The notes under the pieces were generated by a model. The model did no database searches. It was not told the DNA's origin and was given only the letters and a program-made list of their open reading frames with translations. Below, piece after piece: positions 33,190 to 41,978 of a DNA stretch of 64,000 nt. Source of the stretch: Mumia xiangluensis. GTDB lineage: Bacteria > Actinomycetota > Actinomycetes > Propionibacteriales > Nocardioidaceae. The DNA is taken from NCBI RefSeq assembly GCF_010994095.1, contig NZ_WJYO01000001.1, positions 744,001 to 808,000 of the forward strand, written 5' to 3'. Within the stretch, counting starts at the first letter, position 1; each line of letters starts with the position of its first letter. The position numbers and the translations under genes are program-made.

Positions 33190-33675
33190 TCAGCCCTCCA
33201 GCGCCGCCGCTAGTCCGTTGAGCTGGAGCCTGATCCCGCCGCGCACGTGCGGCAGGTCGTGCGCGCCGTCGCCGGTGGGTGTCACGAACGCGACCTGCTC
33301 GGTCCACCGAAGCTGTGTGCCGCTCTCGGTCGCGTCGAGCGCGACGGTGACCAGCGAGGTCCAGCGCAGCACGTCGTCGACGTGCGTCTCGTAGGTCAGC
33401 ACGATCCGCCGCGCCGGAGCGAGGTCCACGAAGCGGGAGTCGTACGCGACCCCTTCCGCGGTCCCGTCGAGCGTCCGGAACGTGCTGCGTGCCGACTCGC
33501 CGCCGCCGACGCGGAAGTCATGCTTGTACGTCGCGTCCCGACCGGGAAGCCGGAACCAGCGGCGGCGTACGGCCGGGTCCGCGAACGCCTCCCACACGCG
33601 CGACGGCGGTGCGGGCACGTCGATCGTCACCGTGAACGTGTCATGCCGTACTGCGGTGGGCGCGCTCGTCGTCAT
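33190..33675 (-). CDS. SRPBCC / AHSA1-type protein
   Basis: 161 residues from ATG 33675. The start TFTVTIDVPAPPSRVWEAFADPAVRRRWF and the later YETHVDDVLRWTSLVTVALDATESGTQLRWTEQ are characteristic of activator-of-Hsp90-ATPase-like (AHSA1/SRPBCC) lipid-binding folds. Commonly found with VOC and TfoX-type neighbours, as here. Ligand unknown. Confidence 0.82.
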   Translation of the reverse strand: MTTSAPTAVRHDTFTVTIDVPAPPSRVWEAFADPAVRRRWFRLPGRDATYKHDFRVGGGESARSTFRTLDGTAEGVAYDSRFVDLAPARRIVLTYETHVDDVLRWTSLVTVALDATESGTQLRWTEQVAFVTPTGDGAHDLPHVRGGIRLQLNGLAAALEG

Positions 33676-33713
33676 GGTGAGGTGCAACCGCGGCCTCGTG
33701 CGGGATAGTCCCG

Positions 33714-34079
33714 CTACGGCGTGCCGTCGGGGTCCTCCGTCGGCCCGCCGCCGAACCCGATCTCGTTGCCGTCCGGGTCACGGTAGGTCCACTTGCGGAC
33801 GCCGTTCTCGTACGTCTCCCGCTGGGCCGGCTCGATGCCGCGGGCGCTGATCGCGTCGACGGCGGGCTCGAAGTCCTCGAGAAAGACGGTCACATGAGAG
33901 TGGCCGGCGTGCTCCGGCTTGAGCTCGACGTAGAGGAAGCGGTGCTCGGCGAGCTCCCACACCGCCTCCACGTCGTTGGGCCTGAACGCCTCGTCGCTGC
34001 CGAGGAGGCGGGCGTACCAGGTGGTCGCCGCGTCGAGGTCGCTCACATAGATCCCGGCGAAGAGGTCGAGTTTGCTCAT
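33714..34079 (-). CDS. VOC-family (glyoxalase-like) protein
   Basis: 121 residues: one pair of beta-alpha-beta units, with FAGIYVSDLDAATTWYARLLG at the start and YRDPDGNEIGFGGG at the end, matching single-domain glyoxalase/bleomycin-resistance/dioxygenase proteins that dimerise to form a metal site. Lies 6 bp downstream of the TfoX-type gene and in an apparent operon with the AHSA1 gene. Confidence 0.84.
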   Translation of the reverse strand: MSKLDLFAGIYVSDLDAATTWYARLLGSDEAFRPNDVEAVWELAEHRFLYVELKPEHAGHSHVTVFLEDFEPAVDAISARGIEPAQRETYENGVRKWTYRDPDGNEIGFGGGPTEDPDGTP

Positions 34080-34085
34080 GCTCGC

Positions 34086-34418
34086 CTACTTCGCGGGGAG
34101 CGACCGGGTGTACGCAATGCCGCGGCCGACCCATTCGGTGAGAGCGGCGTCGTCGCGTACGGCGTCGTCCGAGACGCGCAGCCAGCCGCGCATCTCGCGC
34201 CCGCGCATCTCCATCGGCTCGACGCCGAGCCCGTCGACGAGCGCCTCGGTCTCGTCCGGATCGACGCGCACCATCAGACCGCCCTGCCCGCTCGCAGCGA
34301 CTGCCATGTGGCCCGCGATCAGGAACGCGAGCCCTCCGAACATGCGCCGCTCGGCCAGCGCCGCCTCGCCGGCGACCACCGCGCGGATCCGCTCCGCCAG
34401 CTCTTCGTCGTACGCCAT
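34086..34418 (-). CDS. TfoX N-terminal domain protein
   Basis: 110 residues: ERRMFGGLAFLIAGHMAVAAS with the conserved MFGG turn, then GLMVRVDPD and a C-terminal helix WVGRGIAY, as in stand-alone TfoX-N proteins. Full-length TfoX controls competence in other phyla, but the isolated domain in actinobacteria has no proven role. Confidence 0.85.
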   Translation of the reverse strand: MAYDEELAERIRAVVAGEAALAERRMFGGLAFLIAGHMAVAASGQGGLMVRVDPDETEALVDGLGVEPMEMRGREMRGWLRVSDDAVRDDAALTEWVGRGIAYTRSLPAK

Positions 34419-34431
34419 GAGGCTCAGTCTC

Positions 34432-34550
34432 CCGCTCGTCGAGGCGCGAAGCGATCGAGACGGGGTCTCGATACGTCCTCCGCTGGCGCTCCGAACTACT
34501 CGACCAGCGGAGGGGGCTGGCGCTCCGGACTACTCGACCGGCGGAGGGGG
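34432..34550. repeat. Dispersed repeat cluster, opposing orientations
   Basis: Contains CTCGTCGAGGCGCGAAGCGATCGAGAC followed by inverted units GGTCTCGATACGTCCTCCGCTGGCGCTCCGAACTACTCGACCAGCGG and GGCGCTCCGGACTACTCGACCGGCGG. Fills the gap between the TfoX-type and the reductase genes. Confidence 0.8.
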
Positions 34551-34563
34551 CAGCGACCCCGCC

Positions 34564-35127
34564 CTACTTCACGACGTCGAAGACCTGCTTCTGGATGCCG
34601 TTGCCGTACGCCTCGTGCTCCACGAGCTGCAGCTTCGTCGTGTCCTTGTCGGCGTCGCTCCACAGGCGCTTGCCCGCGCCGAGCAGCAGCGGGAACACCA
34701 GCAGGTGGTAGCGGTCGACGAGTCCGGCGTCGGCCAGCGAGCGCCCGAGCGTCGCACTGCCGTGCACGGCGATCGGACCGCCCTCGGTCTCCTTCAGCGC
34801 GGCGACGTCGTCGAGCGAGCGCAGGATCGTCGCGGGCCAGCGGTCGTCATCACCCTCGAGCTTGGTCGAGACGACGTAGCGAGGCATCGCGTTGTACTCC
34901 GCGAACTCCTCCATCGTCGGCCACACCGGCGCGAAGGCCTCGTACGACTTGCGGCCGAGCAGCAGCGCCGTCGTCTCCTCCTGCTCGCGGCCCTTGATCT
35001 CGTACGCGGCCTCGTCGAACTCGACGTCCTTGAACGTCCATCCGGAGTTGCGGTAGCCGGGCTCGCCGCCGGGTCCTTCCATGACGCCGTCGAGCGAGAC
35101 GAATGCGGTGACGATGAGTGTGCGCAT
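34564..35127 (-). CDS. Dihydrofolate reductase/RibD C-terminal domain family protein
   Basis: 187 residues from ATG 35127 with a good GGAGG ribosome binding site 5 nt upstream. FVSLDGVMEGPGG at the N-terminus, ALLLGRKSYEAFAPVWP in the middle and HGSATLGRSLADAGLVDRYHLLVFPLLLGAGKRLW near the end are the hallmark of the YwjB/RibD-C stand-alone reductase family. NADPH-binding is expected; substrate unknown. Confidence 0.86.
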   Translation of the reverse strand: MRTLIVTAFVSLDGVMEGPGGEPGYRNSGWTFKDVEFDEAAYEIKGREQEETTALLLGRKSYEAFAPVWPTMEEFAEYNAMPRYVVSTKLEGDDDRWPATILRSLDDVAALKETEGGPIAVHGSATLGRSLADAGLVDRYHLLVFPLLLGAGKRLWSDADKDTTKLQLVEHEAYGNGIQKQVFDVVK

Positions 35128-35259
35128 GGTGTCCTCCAAGTAGTCGATCGGGCCGGTTCGACCCTAGTGCCGAACGGCCTCTCACCCGTACGCCGAACGG
35201 GGCCGACGGATTTCGACATCTGCTTGCTCGCGACCTTCGCGCAGGCGCATCCTCGAGGG

Positions 35260-35736
35260 GTGACGTCCATCGAGCTCGTCATCGAGCGCACGATCGCGGC
35301 GCCGATCGACCGGGTGTTCGCGCGGTTGGTCGACATCGATCGCTATGGCGAGTGGATGCCGGCGAAGGGCAGCATCCTGAGAGGGACGCGCCAGACGTCG
35401 CCGGGCGCGGTCGGGCTGGGGACGACGTTCGTCGACCAGACGAGGCTCGGCGAGACGCCGGGCGATGTCGTCGAGTTCGAAGCGCCGACGACGGTGGTGT
35501 TCCACTGGTGGGAGAAGTCGAAGAAGGGCACGCTCAAGGCCGAGGGCTGGCCCGGCTACCAGCTGTCGGCGACAGGCGATGACAGAACGCTCGTCCGCCA
35601 CCGTGCGCAACTGAACCTGTACGGCGCCTACCGGATGGCGGCGCCGATCTTCCGGCGGTTCGCGCTTCGAGAACGTACGACGGTGATGGACGCGCTCAAG
35701 GCGTCGTTCGAGACCGACCCGTTGCGGCGTACGTGA
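35260..35736 (+). CDS. SRPBCC-family (polyketide cyclase/START-like) protein
   Basis: 158 residues from the GTG at 35260. IELVIERTIAAPIDRVFARLVDIDRYGEWMP is the usual N-terminal strand-helix of these ligand-binding folds; WWEKSKKGTLKAEGW and a C-terminal helix complete it. Upstream sequence in the same frame is antisense to the reductase gene. The ribosome binding site is weak (GAGGGG immediately upstream). Confidence 0.72.
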   Translation: MTSIELVIERTIAAPIDRVFARLVDIDRYGEWMPAKGSILRGTRQTSPGAVGLGTTFVDQTRLGETPGDVVEFEAPTTVVFHWWEKSKKGTLKAEGWPGYQLSATGDDRTLVRHRAQLNLYGAYRMAAPIFRRFALRERTTVMDALKASFETDPLRRT

Positions 35737-35740
35737 CGCC

Positions 35741-36307
35741 TCAGGTGGGGTGTGCTGGCAGCCAGGCGAGAGCCCGCGCCGCCGCCGCCGAGTACCGCTC
35801 CGGGACTGTGGACAACCGTTCGGCGATCACCTCTCGATCGACAAGATTGACCTGGATCAATGCGCCGACGAACTCGCGATCCTTGTCGCGGAAAGCGCAG
35901 AGCTTCGCGACGCAGAGATCCTCCTTGTCGAGACACCATCCGATGAACACCGGCTCGCCACCAGGGGCGGCAGTGTTGGGGTTCTGCACCCTGACGAGTC
36001 GATCTCTCCAGCCTTCGGAGAGGGCGGACGTCTCCAGGTCGACCCCGTCGATGCTGAAGCCGTGGGCTTCTTCGTACGGAGAGAACTCCCCCGCCACCCC
36101 TTCGATCTCATCGGCCAGTCGAGCAGTCTCTTCGTTGGTTTCGGCGATCGGCAGGATGTCCACCTCCCTCGAGGCTGTGGCTGCATCCGGCAGCTGGTCT
36201 TCGTCGTACGTTCCGAGAATCGACTGTGATCCCACGACGATGACCTCGGGTCGGCCGATGATCTGGCACGCGGTCCGGATGGCGTGCTCGAGCTGATCGC
36301 GTCGCAT
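35741..36307 (-). CDS. Nucleotidyltransferase-like (DUF6036-type) protein, probable toxin partner
   Basis: 188 residues. IVVGSQSILGTYDEDQLP followed by SREVDILPI has the G-S...D-x-D layout of minimal nucleotidyltransferases, as in DUF6036/AbiEii-like proteins. The ATG shares one base with the stop of the helix-turn-helix gene upstream (TGATG). The pair looks like a toxin-antitoxin or defence module in which the nucleotidyltransferase modifies a target; activity is inferred from family only. Confidence 0.68.
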   Translation of the reverse strand: MRRDQLEHAIRTACQIIGRPEVIVVGSQSILGTYDEDQLPDAATASREVDILPIAETNEETARLADEIEGVAGEFSPYEEAHGFSIDGVDLETSALSEGWRDRLVRVQNPNTAAPGGEPVFIGWCLDKEDLCVAKLCAFRDKDREFVGALIQVNLVDREVIAERLSTVPERYSAAAARALAWLPAHPT

Positions 36308-36834
36308 CAGCTTGCCCGCCGCAGGTCCCTGAGAACGTCCAGTCGCTCGGATTCCGGCAGCAGACCGCCCATGGGCGAGACCTCACGCATCTCGATCGAG
36401 TCACGATCAAGACCTGTCATGACGCGGTGGAGACCGAGCACGTCGCGGTTCGCGATGAGCGACTCCCACCGGTCGACGTTTCTGAGATGTCGTTCGCCTC
36501 GGACCGACGTTCGTTCCCGATCGAGATTGCGTTCGAGTCGCGGAATCCATTCCTCCAGCGTGTCGGGCGTGAGGTGGCACGACAGCTGGCGGTGCAGCCG
36601 CCACGATCGTCGTTCGGATCGGGTCAGCTCGGGTACGACCGGGCGTCGGACGACCTCCAGCCGGTAGCCCATGCATGAGAGGAGCCGATCGAGCTGGCCG
36701 TCGCTCAGATCGACCCTCCCGGAGAGGAATTGGCTGATGCTTGGCTGGTGCACTCCGCTCAGCCGGGACAGCATCGATTGCGTGGTGCCCGTCTCGGTCA
36801 TCACGTGGCGGAGGAGGCTTCCGCGCGTCGTCAC
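36307..36834 (-). CDS. XRE-type helix-turn-helix protein, probable antitoxin/autorepressor
   Basis: 175 residues if started at the GTG 36834. LLRHVMTETGTTQSMLSRLSGVHQPSISQFLSGRVDLSDGQLDRLLSCMGY is a clear XRE HTH (about residues 7-57), followed by a 115-residue helical region that may contact the partner. A TATAGT box ends 7 nt upstream of this GTG, which suggests a leaderless mRNA; an alternative start is the ATG at 36855. The palindrome at 36844-36860 overlaps that box and is the likely operator. Confidence 0.75.
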   Translation of the reverse strand: MTTRGSLLRHVMTETGTTQSMLSRLSGVHQPSISQFLSGRVDLSDGQLDRLLSCMGYRLEVVRRPVVPELTRSERRSWRLHRQLSCHLTPDTLEEWIPRLERNLDRERTSVRGERHLRNVDRWESLIANRDVLGLHRVMTGLDRDSIEMREVSPMGGLLPESERLDVLRDLRRAS

Positions 36835-36843
36835 ACAGGAACT

Positions 36844-36860
36844 ATAGCAATTCATGCTAT
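36844..36860. promoter_or_regulatory. Putative operator of the antitoxin gene
   Basis: ATAGCA-ATTCA-TGCTAT, a 17-bp palindrome that overlaps the minus-strand -10-like TATAGT (36846-36841). AT-rich in an otherwise GC-rich region. Binding by the XRE protein would block its own transcription. Confidence 0.55.
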
Positions 36861-36902
36861 GGCGACGCTCCACATCACACTGCCCCACCATTTCGCGCAC
36901 GG

Positions 36903-36921
36903 CAAGGTATGCCTTACCTTG
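36903..36921 (+). promoter_or_regulatory. IdeR/DtxR-type iron box
   Basis: 19-bp dyad CAAGGTA-TGCCT-TACCTTG, ending 5 bp before the GTG of the siderophore-type ATPase gene. It shares the AGGT...ACCT half-sites and spacing of the DtxR/IdeR consensus. Expected to repress the fec-like operon when iron is sufficient. Confidence 0.72.
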
Positions 36922-36926
36922 GTCGG

Positions 36927-37769
36927 GTGACCAGCAACCATCGCGCACCTGAGCTGACCGCCGAGGGCGTGCGCGCGTCGTACGGCTCGACGGTCGTCGT
37001 CGACGACGTCAGCGTCGCGCTCGTGCCCGGTCGCGTCACCGCACTCATCGGTCCGAACGGCAGTGGCAAGTCGACGCTGCTGCGTACGCTCGCGCACCTG
37101 CACACCGCCGCGGACGGCACGATCCGGCTCGGCGACGGTCGGTCCGTCGACGATCTCAAGGCCAAGGAGCTCGCCACCCGGCTCACGCTGCTGTCCCAGG
37201 GACGGTCGGCGCCGGGCGGCGTGACGGTGCGGGAGGTCGTCGCGTACGGCCGCCACCCGCACCGCTCGCGGTGGGGCAGCGGCGACCCCGACGGGCCCGC
37301 GATCGTCGACCGCGCGATGGCGATGACCGGTGTCACCGACCTCGCGCACCGTGGCGTCGACACCCTCTCGGGCGGCCAGGCGCAGCGCGTCTGGCTGGCG
37401 AGCTGCCTCGCGCAGAACACGCCGGTGCTCCTGCTAGACGAGCCCACCACGTACCTCGACCTGCGCTACCAGGTCGAGCTTCTCGACATCGTCCGCGACC
37501 TCGCCGACGACCACGGCATCGCGGTCGGGATCGTCCTGCACGACCTCGACCAGGCGGCGGCCGTCGCCGACGAGGTCGTCCTGCTCGTCGAGGGCCGCGT
37601 CACCGCGGTCGGCGCCCCGCACGAGGTGCTGACGACCGAGTTGCTCAGCCCGGCGTACGGGGTCACGGTCGACGTCCACGTCGACCCCCTCGACGGCCAC
37701 CTCCGTACGCGCGCCCGTGCGCGTCACCACCGGCGCGCCGGCGCCACCCCTCAGCCCACCTCTGCATAA
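36927..37769 (+). CDS. Iron-siderophore ABC transporter ATPase (FecE/FhuC type)
   Basis: 280 residues from the GTG directly behind the iron box. Walker A GPNGSGKST at about 42-50, Q-loop LSQGRSAPGGVTVREVVAYGRHPH, signature LSGGQAQRVWLA, Walker B VLLLDEPTTYLD, typical of FecCD-energising ATPases. YGRHPHRSRWG is characteristic of the iron-chelate branch. First gene of a three-gene operon: ATPase, lipoprotein, fused permease. Confidence 0.9.
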   Translation: MTSNHRAPELTAEGVRASYGSTVVVDDVSVALVPGRVTALIGPNGSGKSTLLRTLAHLHTAADGTIRLGDGRSVDDLKAKELATRLTLLSQGRSAPGGVTVREVVAYGRHPHRSRWGSGDPDGPAIVDRAMAMTGVTDLAHRGVDTLSGGQAQRVWLASCLAQNTPVLLLDEPTTYLDLRYQVELLDIVRDLADDHGIAVGIVLHDLDQAAAVADEVVLLVEGRVTAVGAPHEVLTTELLSPAYGVTVDVHVDPLDGHLRTRARARHHRRAGATPQPTSA

Positions 37770-37792
37770 CCCCATCGAAGGAGAAACCGGAC

Positions 37793-38785
37793 GTGAAGCG
37801 TTCCCGCTCACTGCTCGTTGCCGCCACGGCGACGCTCGCCCTGTCGCTCGCCGCCTGCGGCACGACCGAGGACAGCGACGGCGACGATTCGTCGACCGAC
37901 ACCTCGGCCGGCCCGGTCACGGTCACCGACGCCCGCGGTGAGGAAGTCACCCTCGACGCTCCCGCCAAGCGGATTGCGACGACGGAGTGGAACACCACCG
38001 AGTACCTGATCTCCCTCGGCGTCCAGCCGGTCGGCGTGTCCGACGTCAAGGGCTTCGAGACGTGGGACCAGTCGGTCGAGCTCGACAGCGACGCCACCGA
38101 CATCGGCACCCGCGGCGAGCCCAGCATCGACACGCTCGCCTCGCTCGACCTCGACGTGGTGCTCGTGACCGACCAGCTCGTCGGTGACGCGATCGCGCAG
38201 ATCGAGAAGACCACGCCGGTCATCGTCGTCCCCGGCGGCGACGCCAAGGACCCGATCGGTCAGATGTGGAAGAACGTCGACCTCGTCGCGCAGGTCACCG
38301 GTACCGAGGACGAGGCCGCGGAGCTCAAGACCGACTTCGACGAGGCGCTCGCCGAGACCAAGAAGGCCGTCGAGGCATCGGATGCCGCTGGCAAGCCGGT
38401 CGCGTTCAACGACGCGTACGACGCCGGCGGCTCGGTCTCGGTCCGCCCGTACCTCGAGGGATCGCAGATCGGCGGCATTCTCAAGGAGCTCGGCTTCGCG
38501 AACCCGTGGAGCGCGATCGGCATCGAGGGCGACCCGGCGTACGGGCTCGGCCAGACCGACGTCGAGGGTCTGACGAAGCTCCCGGACGACACGCTCTACT
38601 GGTACATCGGCAACGACGCCGAGGCCGACCCGTACACCGATGCGCTCAAGGACAACAAGGTCTGGACGTCGCTCCCGTTCGTGGAGGCCGGCAACGTGAC
38701 GCGTCTGCCCGACAGCATCTGGATGTTCGGTGGCCCGGCGTCCATGGAGGCCTTCCTCGACGCCGTCGAGGACACGGTCGCCTGA
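37793..38785 (+). CDS. Iron-siderophore substrate-binding lipoprotein
   Basis: 330 residues from the GTG at 37793, with GAAGGAG as ribosome binding site. The signal sequence ends in the lipobox LSLAACG, so the protein is lipid-anchored outside the membrane. Region PAKRIATTEWNTTEYLISLGVQPVGV and the two-lobe periplasmic-binding-protein type III fold with a long connecting helix fit FecB/FhuD-like binding proteins. Delivers a ferric siderophore to the fused permease. Confidence 0.9.
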   Translation: MKRSRSLLVAATATLALSLAACGTTEDSDGDDSSTDTSAGPVTVTDARGEEVTLDAPAKRIATTEWNTTEYLISLGVQPVGVSDVKGFETWDQSVELDSDATDIGTRGEPSIDTLASLDLDVVLVTDQLVGDAIAQIEKTTPVIVVPGGDAKDPIGQMWKNVDLVAQVTGTEDEAAELKTDFDEALAETKKAVEASDAAGKPVAFNDAYDAGGSVSVRPYLEGSQIGGILKELGFANPWSAIGIEGDPAYGLGQTDVEGLTKLPDDTLYWYIGNDAEADPYTDALKDNKVWTSLPFVEAGNVTRLPDSIWMFGGPASMEAFLDAVEDTVA

Positions 38786-38826
38786 TCTGACCTGACCTGA
38801 GCTGACCCACCCGAAGCGATCTCGAG

Positions 38827-40929
38827 ATGACCCTCACCGCCGAACCCGCCGTCACGGGTTCCGAACCACCCCAGCTCGACGAGCCGCGGAAGTCTCCGTG
38901 GACGCTCGCGCTCACGGTGGTGCTCCTGCTCGGCCTCGTCGTGGTGCTCGCCGCGATCGACGTCGTGCAGGGTACGGCGGCGGTGGGGGTCAGCGATCTC
39001 TGGCGGTGGGTCACCGGCTCGGCCGACGCGCAGGCGTCCGCGGTGATCGTCGACTCGCGGCTCCCGCGGGTCGCGGCGGCGGTCGTCGTCGGTATGGCGC
39101 TCGGCGCGGCCGGCTGCGTGCTGCAGTCGATCTCGCGCAACATGCTGGCCTCGCCGGACACGCTGGCCGTCAACGCAGGTGCGTATCTCGCGCTGACGGT
39201 CGGCGCGACGGTGGGACTGCCGGGGCTGATCCTCGGTGACCTCGTGCTGGCGTTCGTCGGCGGTCTCGCCGCGGCGGCGCTGGTGTTCGTGCTGGCGGGG
39301 ACGGAGTACGGCACCGTACGCCTCGTCCTCGCCGGCACCGTCGTCGCGATGGTGCTCATGTCGATCGCGACGACGCTGATCATCCTCAACCCGATGGAGT
39401 CGCGCGGCATCCAGGCGTGGGAGTCGGGGGTGCTGAGCCAGAACGCGTTCGACTCGGTCCGCCTGATGACGCCGGTCGTCGTGGCGTGCCTGGCGGTGCT
39501 CGTCGTGTACGCGCACCGGCTCGACGTGCTCGTCCTCGGCGACGACGCGGCCCGTTCACTCGGCATCCCGGTGCGGCAGACGCAGCTCGTCGTGCTGGTG
39601 GTGGCGATCGCACTGTCCGCGGCGGCGGTGACGCTGACCGGGCCGATCGGGTTCGTCGGTCTCGCGGCGCCGGCGCTCGTGCGGCTGGCCGCGCCGGTCG
39701 TTCCGGGTCTGCACCGGCACCGTGCGTTGATCTTCGTGGCGGGTCTCGCCGGCATCGCGATCATCCTCGGCGCGGACGTGCTGATTCGGGCGGTGCTCGG
39801 GTCGCAGTCGGCGGTCGAGGTGCCGACGGGTGTCGTGACGTCGCTGCTCGGTGCGCTCGTGCTGGTGTGGTTCGCGTACCGGCTTCGCGCGTCGCGCCTC
39901 GACGACGCGTCGAACGCGCTGGACGTGCGCGGGGTTGGCTCGAAGCACCCGTGGCTGATCGTGACGGTGCTGGCGGTCCTGCTGTTCGTGCTGTGCGTCG
40001 TCGCGGTGCTGGTCGGCGACCGCATGTTCCTGCTCGGCGACCTCATCAACTGGGCGACGGGCAACTCCGGGCCGATCGTCACGAACGTGATGGGCGCTCG
40101 CGTGCCGCGTGTCGTGGCGGCGCTGCTGGCTGGTGTCGCGCTGGCGGTGGCGGGTACGGCGATCCAGGCCGTGACGCGCAATCCCCTGGCAGACCCGACG
40201 ATCATCGGCGTCGCCGGTGGCGCGTCGGTGGGTGCGGTCATCGTCGTGACGCTGGTGCCGCTCGCGTCGTTCTGGGCGCTGGCCGGGGCGTCGGGCATCG
40301 GTGCGCTCGTGGCGGCGGCGATCGTGTTCGGGTTGGCGGCGCGTGGTGGGTTCGCGACTGACCGTCTGGTGCTGATCGGTGTCGGCGTGTCGTTCGCGGC
40401 GAAGGCGATCGTGTCGTTGCTGATCGTGACGACGGACCCGTGGAACGCGTCGAAGGCGCTGACCTGGCTCGGTGGGTCGACGTACGGGCGGTCGTACGAG
40501 CACCTGGTGCCGATGATGCTCGCGATCGTGGTGCTCGTGCCGGCGGTGGTGATCGGGTATCGCTACCTCGATCTGTTGTCGATCGACGAGGACACGCCTC
40601 GTGTCTTGGGCGTACGGCCGGGGCGGGCGCGGTTCGTCCTGCTGACGTGCGCGGTTCTGCTGACGGCGACGGCGGTCGCGGCGATCGGGCTGGTGGCGTT
40701 CGTGGGTCTGGTGGCTCCGCACGCGGCGCGGTCGCTGGTCGGGCGGCGGCACCTGCGGGTGATCCCGGTGGCAGCGCTGCTGGGCGCGATCCTGCTGGTG
40801 CTGGCGGACATGCTCGGGCGGACCGTGGCTGCGCCGACGCAGCTGCCGGCCGGCCTGCTCGCCGCGCTGGTGGGCGCGCCCTACTTCTTCTATCTCCTCC
40901 ACCGCTCCCGCCGCACCACCGTCGGTTGA
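38827..40929 (+). CDS. Fused FecCD-type iron-siderophore permease (two permease domains)
   Basis: 700 residues, twice the normal length, with about 18-20 helices. Each half has the FecCD pattern: first half RLPRVAAAVVVGMALGAAGCVLQ and TGPIGFVGLAAPALVR; second half RVPRVVAALLAGVALAVAGTAIQAVTRNPLADP and IGLVAFVGLVAPHAAR. This FhuB-like fusion replaces the usual FecC plus FecD pair. A dispersed repeat array follows the stop immediately. Confidence 0.92.
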   Translation: MTLTAEPAVTGSEPPQLDEPRKSPWTLALTVVLLLGLVVVLAAIDVVQGTAAVGVSDLWRWVTGSADAQASAVIVDSRLPRVAAAVVVGMALGAAGCVLQSISRNMLASPDTLAVNAGAYLALTVGATVGLPGLILGDLVLAFVGGLAAAALVFVLAGTEYGTVRLVLAGTVVAMVLMSIATTLIILNPMESRGIQAWESGVLSQNAFDSVRLMTPVVVACLAVLVVYAHRLDVLVLGDDAARSLGIPVRQTQLVVLVVAIALSAAAVTLTGPIGFVGLAAPALVRLAAPVVPGLHRHRALIFVAGLAGIAIILGADVLIRAVLGSQSAVEVPTGVVTSLLGALVLVWFAYRLRASRLDDASNALDVRGVGSKHPWLIVTVLAVLLFVLCVVAVLVGDRMFLLGDLINWATGNSGPIVTNVMGARVPRVVAALLAGVALAVAGTAIQAVTRNPLADPTIIGVAGGASVGAVIVVTLVPLASFWALAGASGIGALVAAAIVFGLAARGGFATDRLVLIGVGVSFAAKAIVSLLIVTTDPWNASKALTWLGGSTYGRSYEHLVPMMLAIVVLVPAVVIGYRYLDLLSIDEDTPRVLGVRPGRARFVLLTCAVLLTATAVAAIGLVAFVGLVAPHAARSLVGRRHLRVIPVAALLGAILLVLADMLGRTVAAPTQLPAGLLAALVGAPYFFYLLHRSRRTTVG

Positions 40930-40939
40930 GCACCCCCCG

Positions 40940-41064
40940 CTCGCTGGTTGAGCGAGCGCCCTCCCGCCCGCTGGTTGAGCGAGCGCAGCGAGTCGAAACC
41001 CCCGGCTCGCTGGTTGAGTGGCGCGCTCCCCTCGCTGGTTGAGCGAGCGCAGCGAGTCGAAACC
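40940..41064 (+). repeat. Array of dispersed GGTTGAGCGAG...TCGAAACC repeats
   Basis: Four units begin CGCTGGTTGAG (near 40941, 40969, 41007, 41033); two are full with GCGCAGCGAGTCGAAACCCC, two are shortened. Lies between the convergent stops of the permease and the SDR. Confidence 0.85.
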
Positions 41065-41069
41065 CCCCC

Positions 41070-41900
41070 TCACCCTCCAACCCCCTGCCGCCACACCGCG
41101 TCGAGGCCGCGGGTCGGCAGCAGCGCCTTCATCGCGAGGATCATCCGGGCGTCCCCGCCGACGACAGTGCGCGGCCGCATCCGTCGCCGGGTGAGCTGGC
41201 GCTCGACGGCGGCGGCGACGCGCTCGGGCGGTTTGGCGTTCTTCCGGATCTTCCCCACCAGCACCCGCTCACCGGCGAACTGCGCCGCATAGAGCGCGCG
41301 CTGCTCGGCGTCGAGGCCAGCCTCGAGCTGGTCGATGACCTGGTCCATCTCGTGCCAGGGGTCGGTGTCGATGACGCCCGGCTCGACGAGTCCGACCTGC
41401 ACGCCGAAGGGGTGCAGCTCGACCCGCAGGCAGTCGGCCACCGCCTCCGTCGCGTACTTCGAGGCGTTGTAGATCCCGGTGAACGGGAACGACACCCGGC
41501 CGTTGATCGAGGAGATGAACACGACCCGGCCCCGGGTACGGCGCAGCCGCGGCAGCATCGACTGGGTCAGCGCGAGCGGCCCGATGAGGTTCACGTCGAA
41601 CTGGTGGTGCATCGCGTCCCGGGACAGCGTCTCGACCGGGCCGGCGACCGCGATGCCGGCATTGTTGACGAGCGCGTCGAGTCGCTCGGGAAGGTCGCGG
41701 TCGAGCGCGGCCACGTGCTCGGGCACGGTGACGTCGAGCTCGACCGGCGTGATCCGGTCGGACTCCGCGGCCAGCTCCTTGCCCGCGATGTCGGTGCGGA
41801 CCCCGCCGTACACGTTCCAACCCGAGCGGGCCAGACGTACGGCGATGGCGCGGCCGATGCCGCGGCCGGCGCCGGTGACGAGGACGGTACGAGTGCTCAT
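41070..41900 (-). CDS. Short-chain dehydrogenase/reductase
   Basis: 276 residues. NAD(P) motif TGAGRGIGRA, NNAGIAVAGP, catalytic Ser in FISSINGRVSF and YNASK for the Tyr/Lys pair. The C-terminal extension after 240 (RRMRPRTVVGGDARMILAMKALLP) is typical of classical SDRs related to retinol/17-beta-hydroxysteroid type enzymes. Divergent from the LuxR regulator gene with a 78-bp gap, so the regulator may control it. Confidence 0.88.
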   Translation of the reverse strand: MSTRTVLVTGAGRGIGRAIAVRLARSGWNVYGGVRTDIAGKELAAESDRITPVELDVTVPEHVAALDRDLPERLDALVNNAGIAVAGPVETLSRDAMHHQFDVNLIGPLALTQSMLPRLRRTRGRVVFISSINGRVSFPFTGIYNASKYATEAVADCLRVELHPFGVQVGLVEPGVIDTDPWHEMDQVIDQLEAGLDAEQRALYAAQFAGERVLVGKIRKNAKPPERVAAAVERQLTRRRMRPRTVVGGDARMILAMKALLPTRGLDAVWRQGVGG

Positions 41901-41978
41901 CCACCGACCTTCGCGCGGACCGCGACAGGTGGTGCAAGTAGAGCGGTACTCGAATCCCGTCCGCACTAGCCTGACGCC

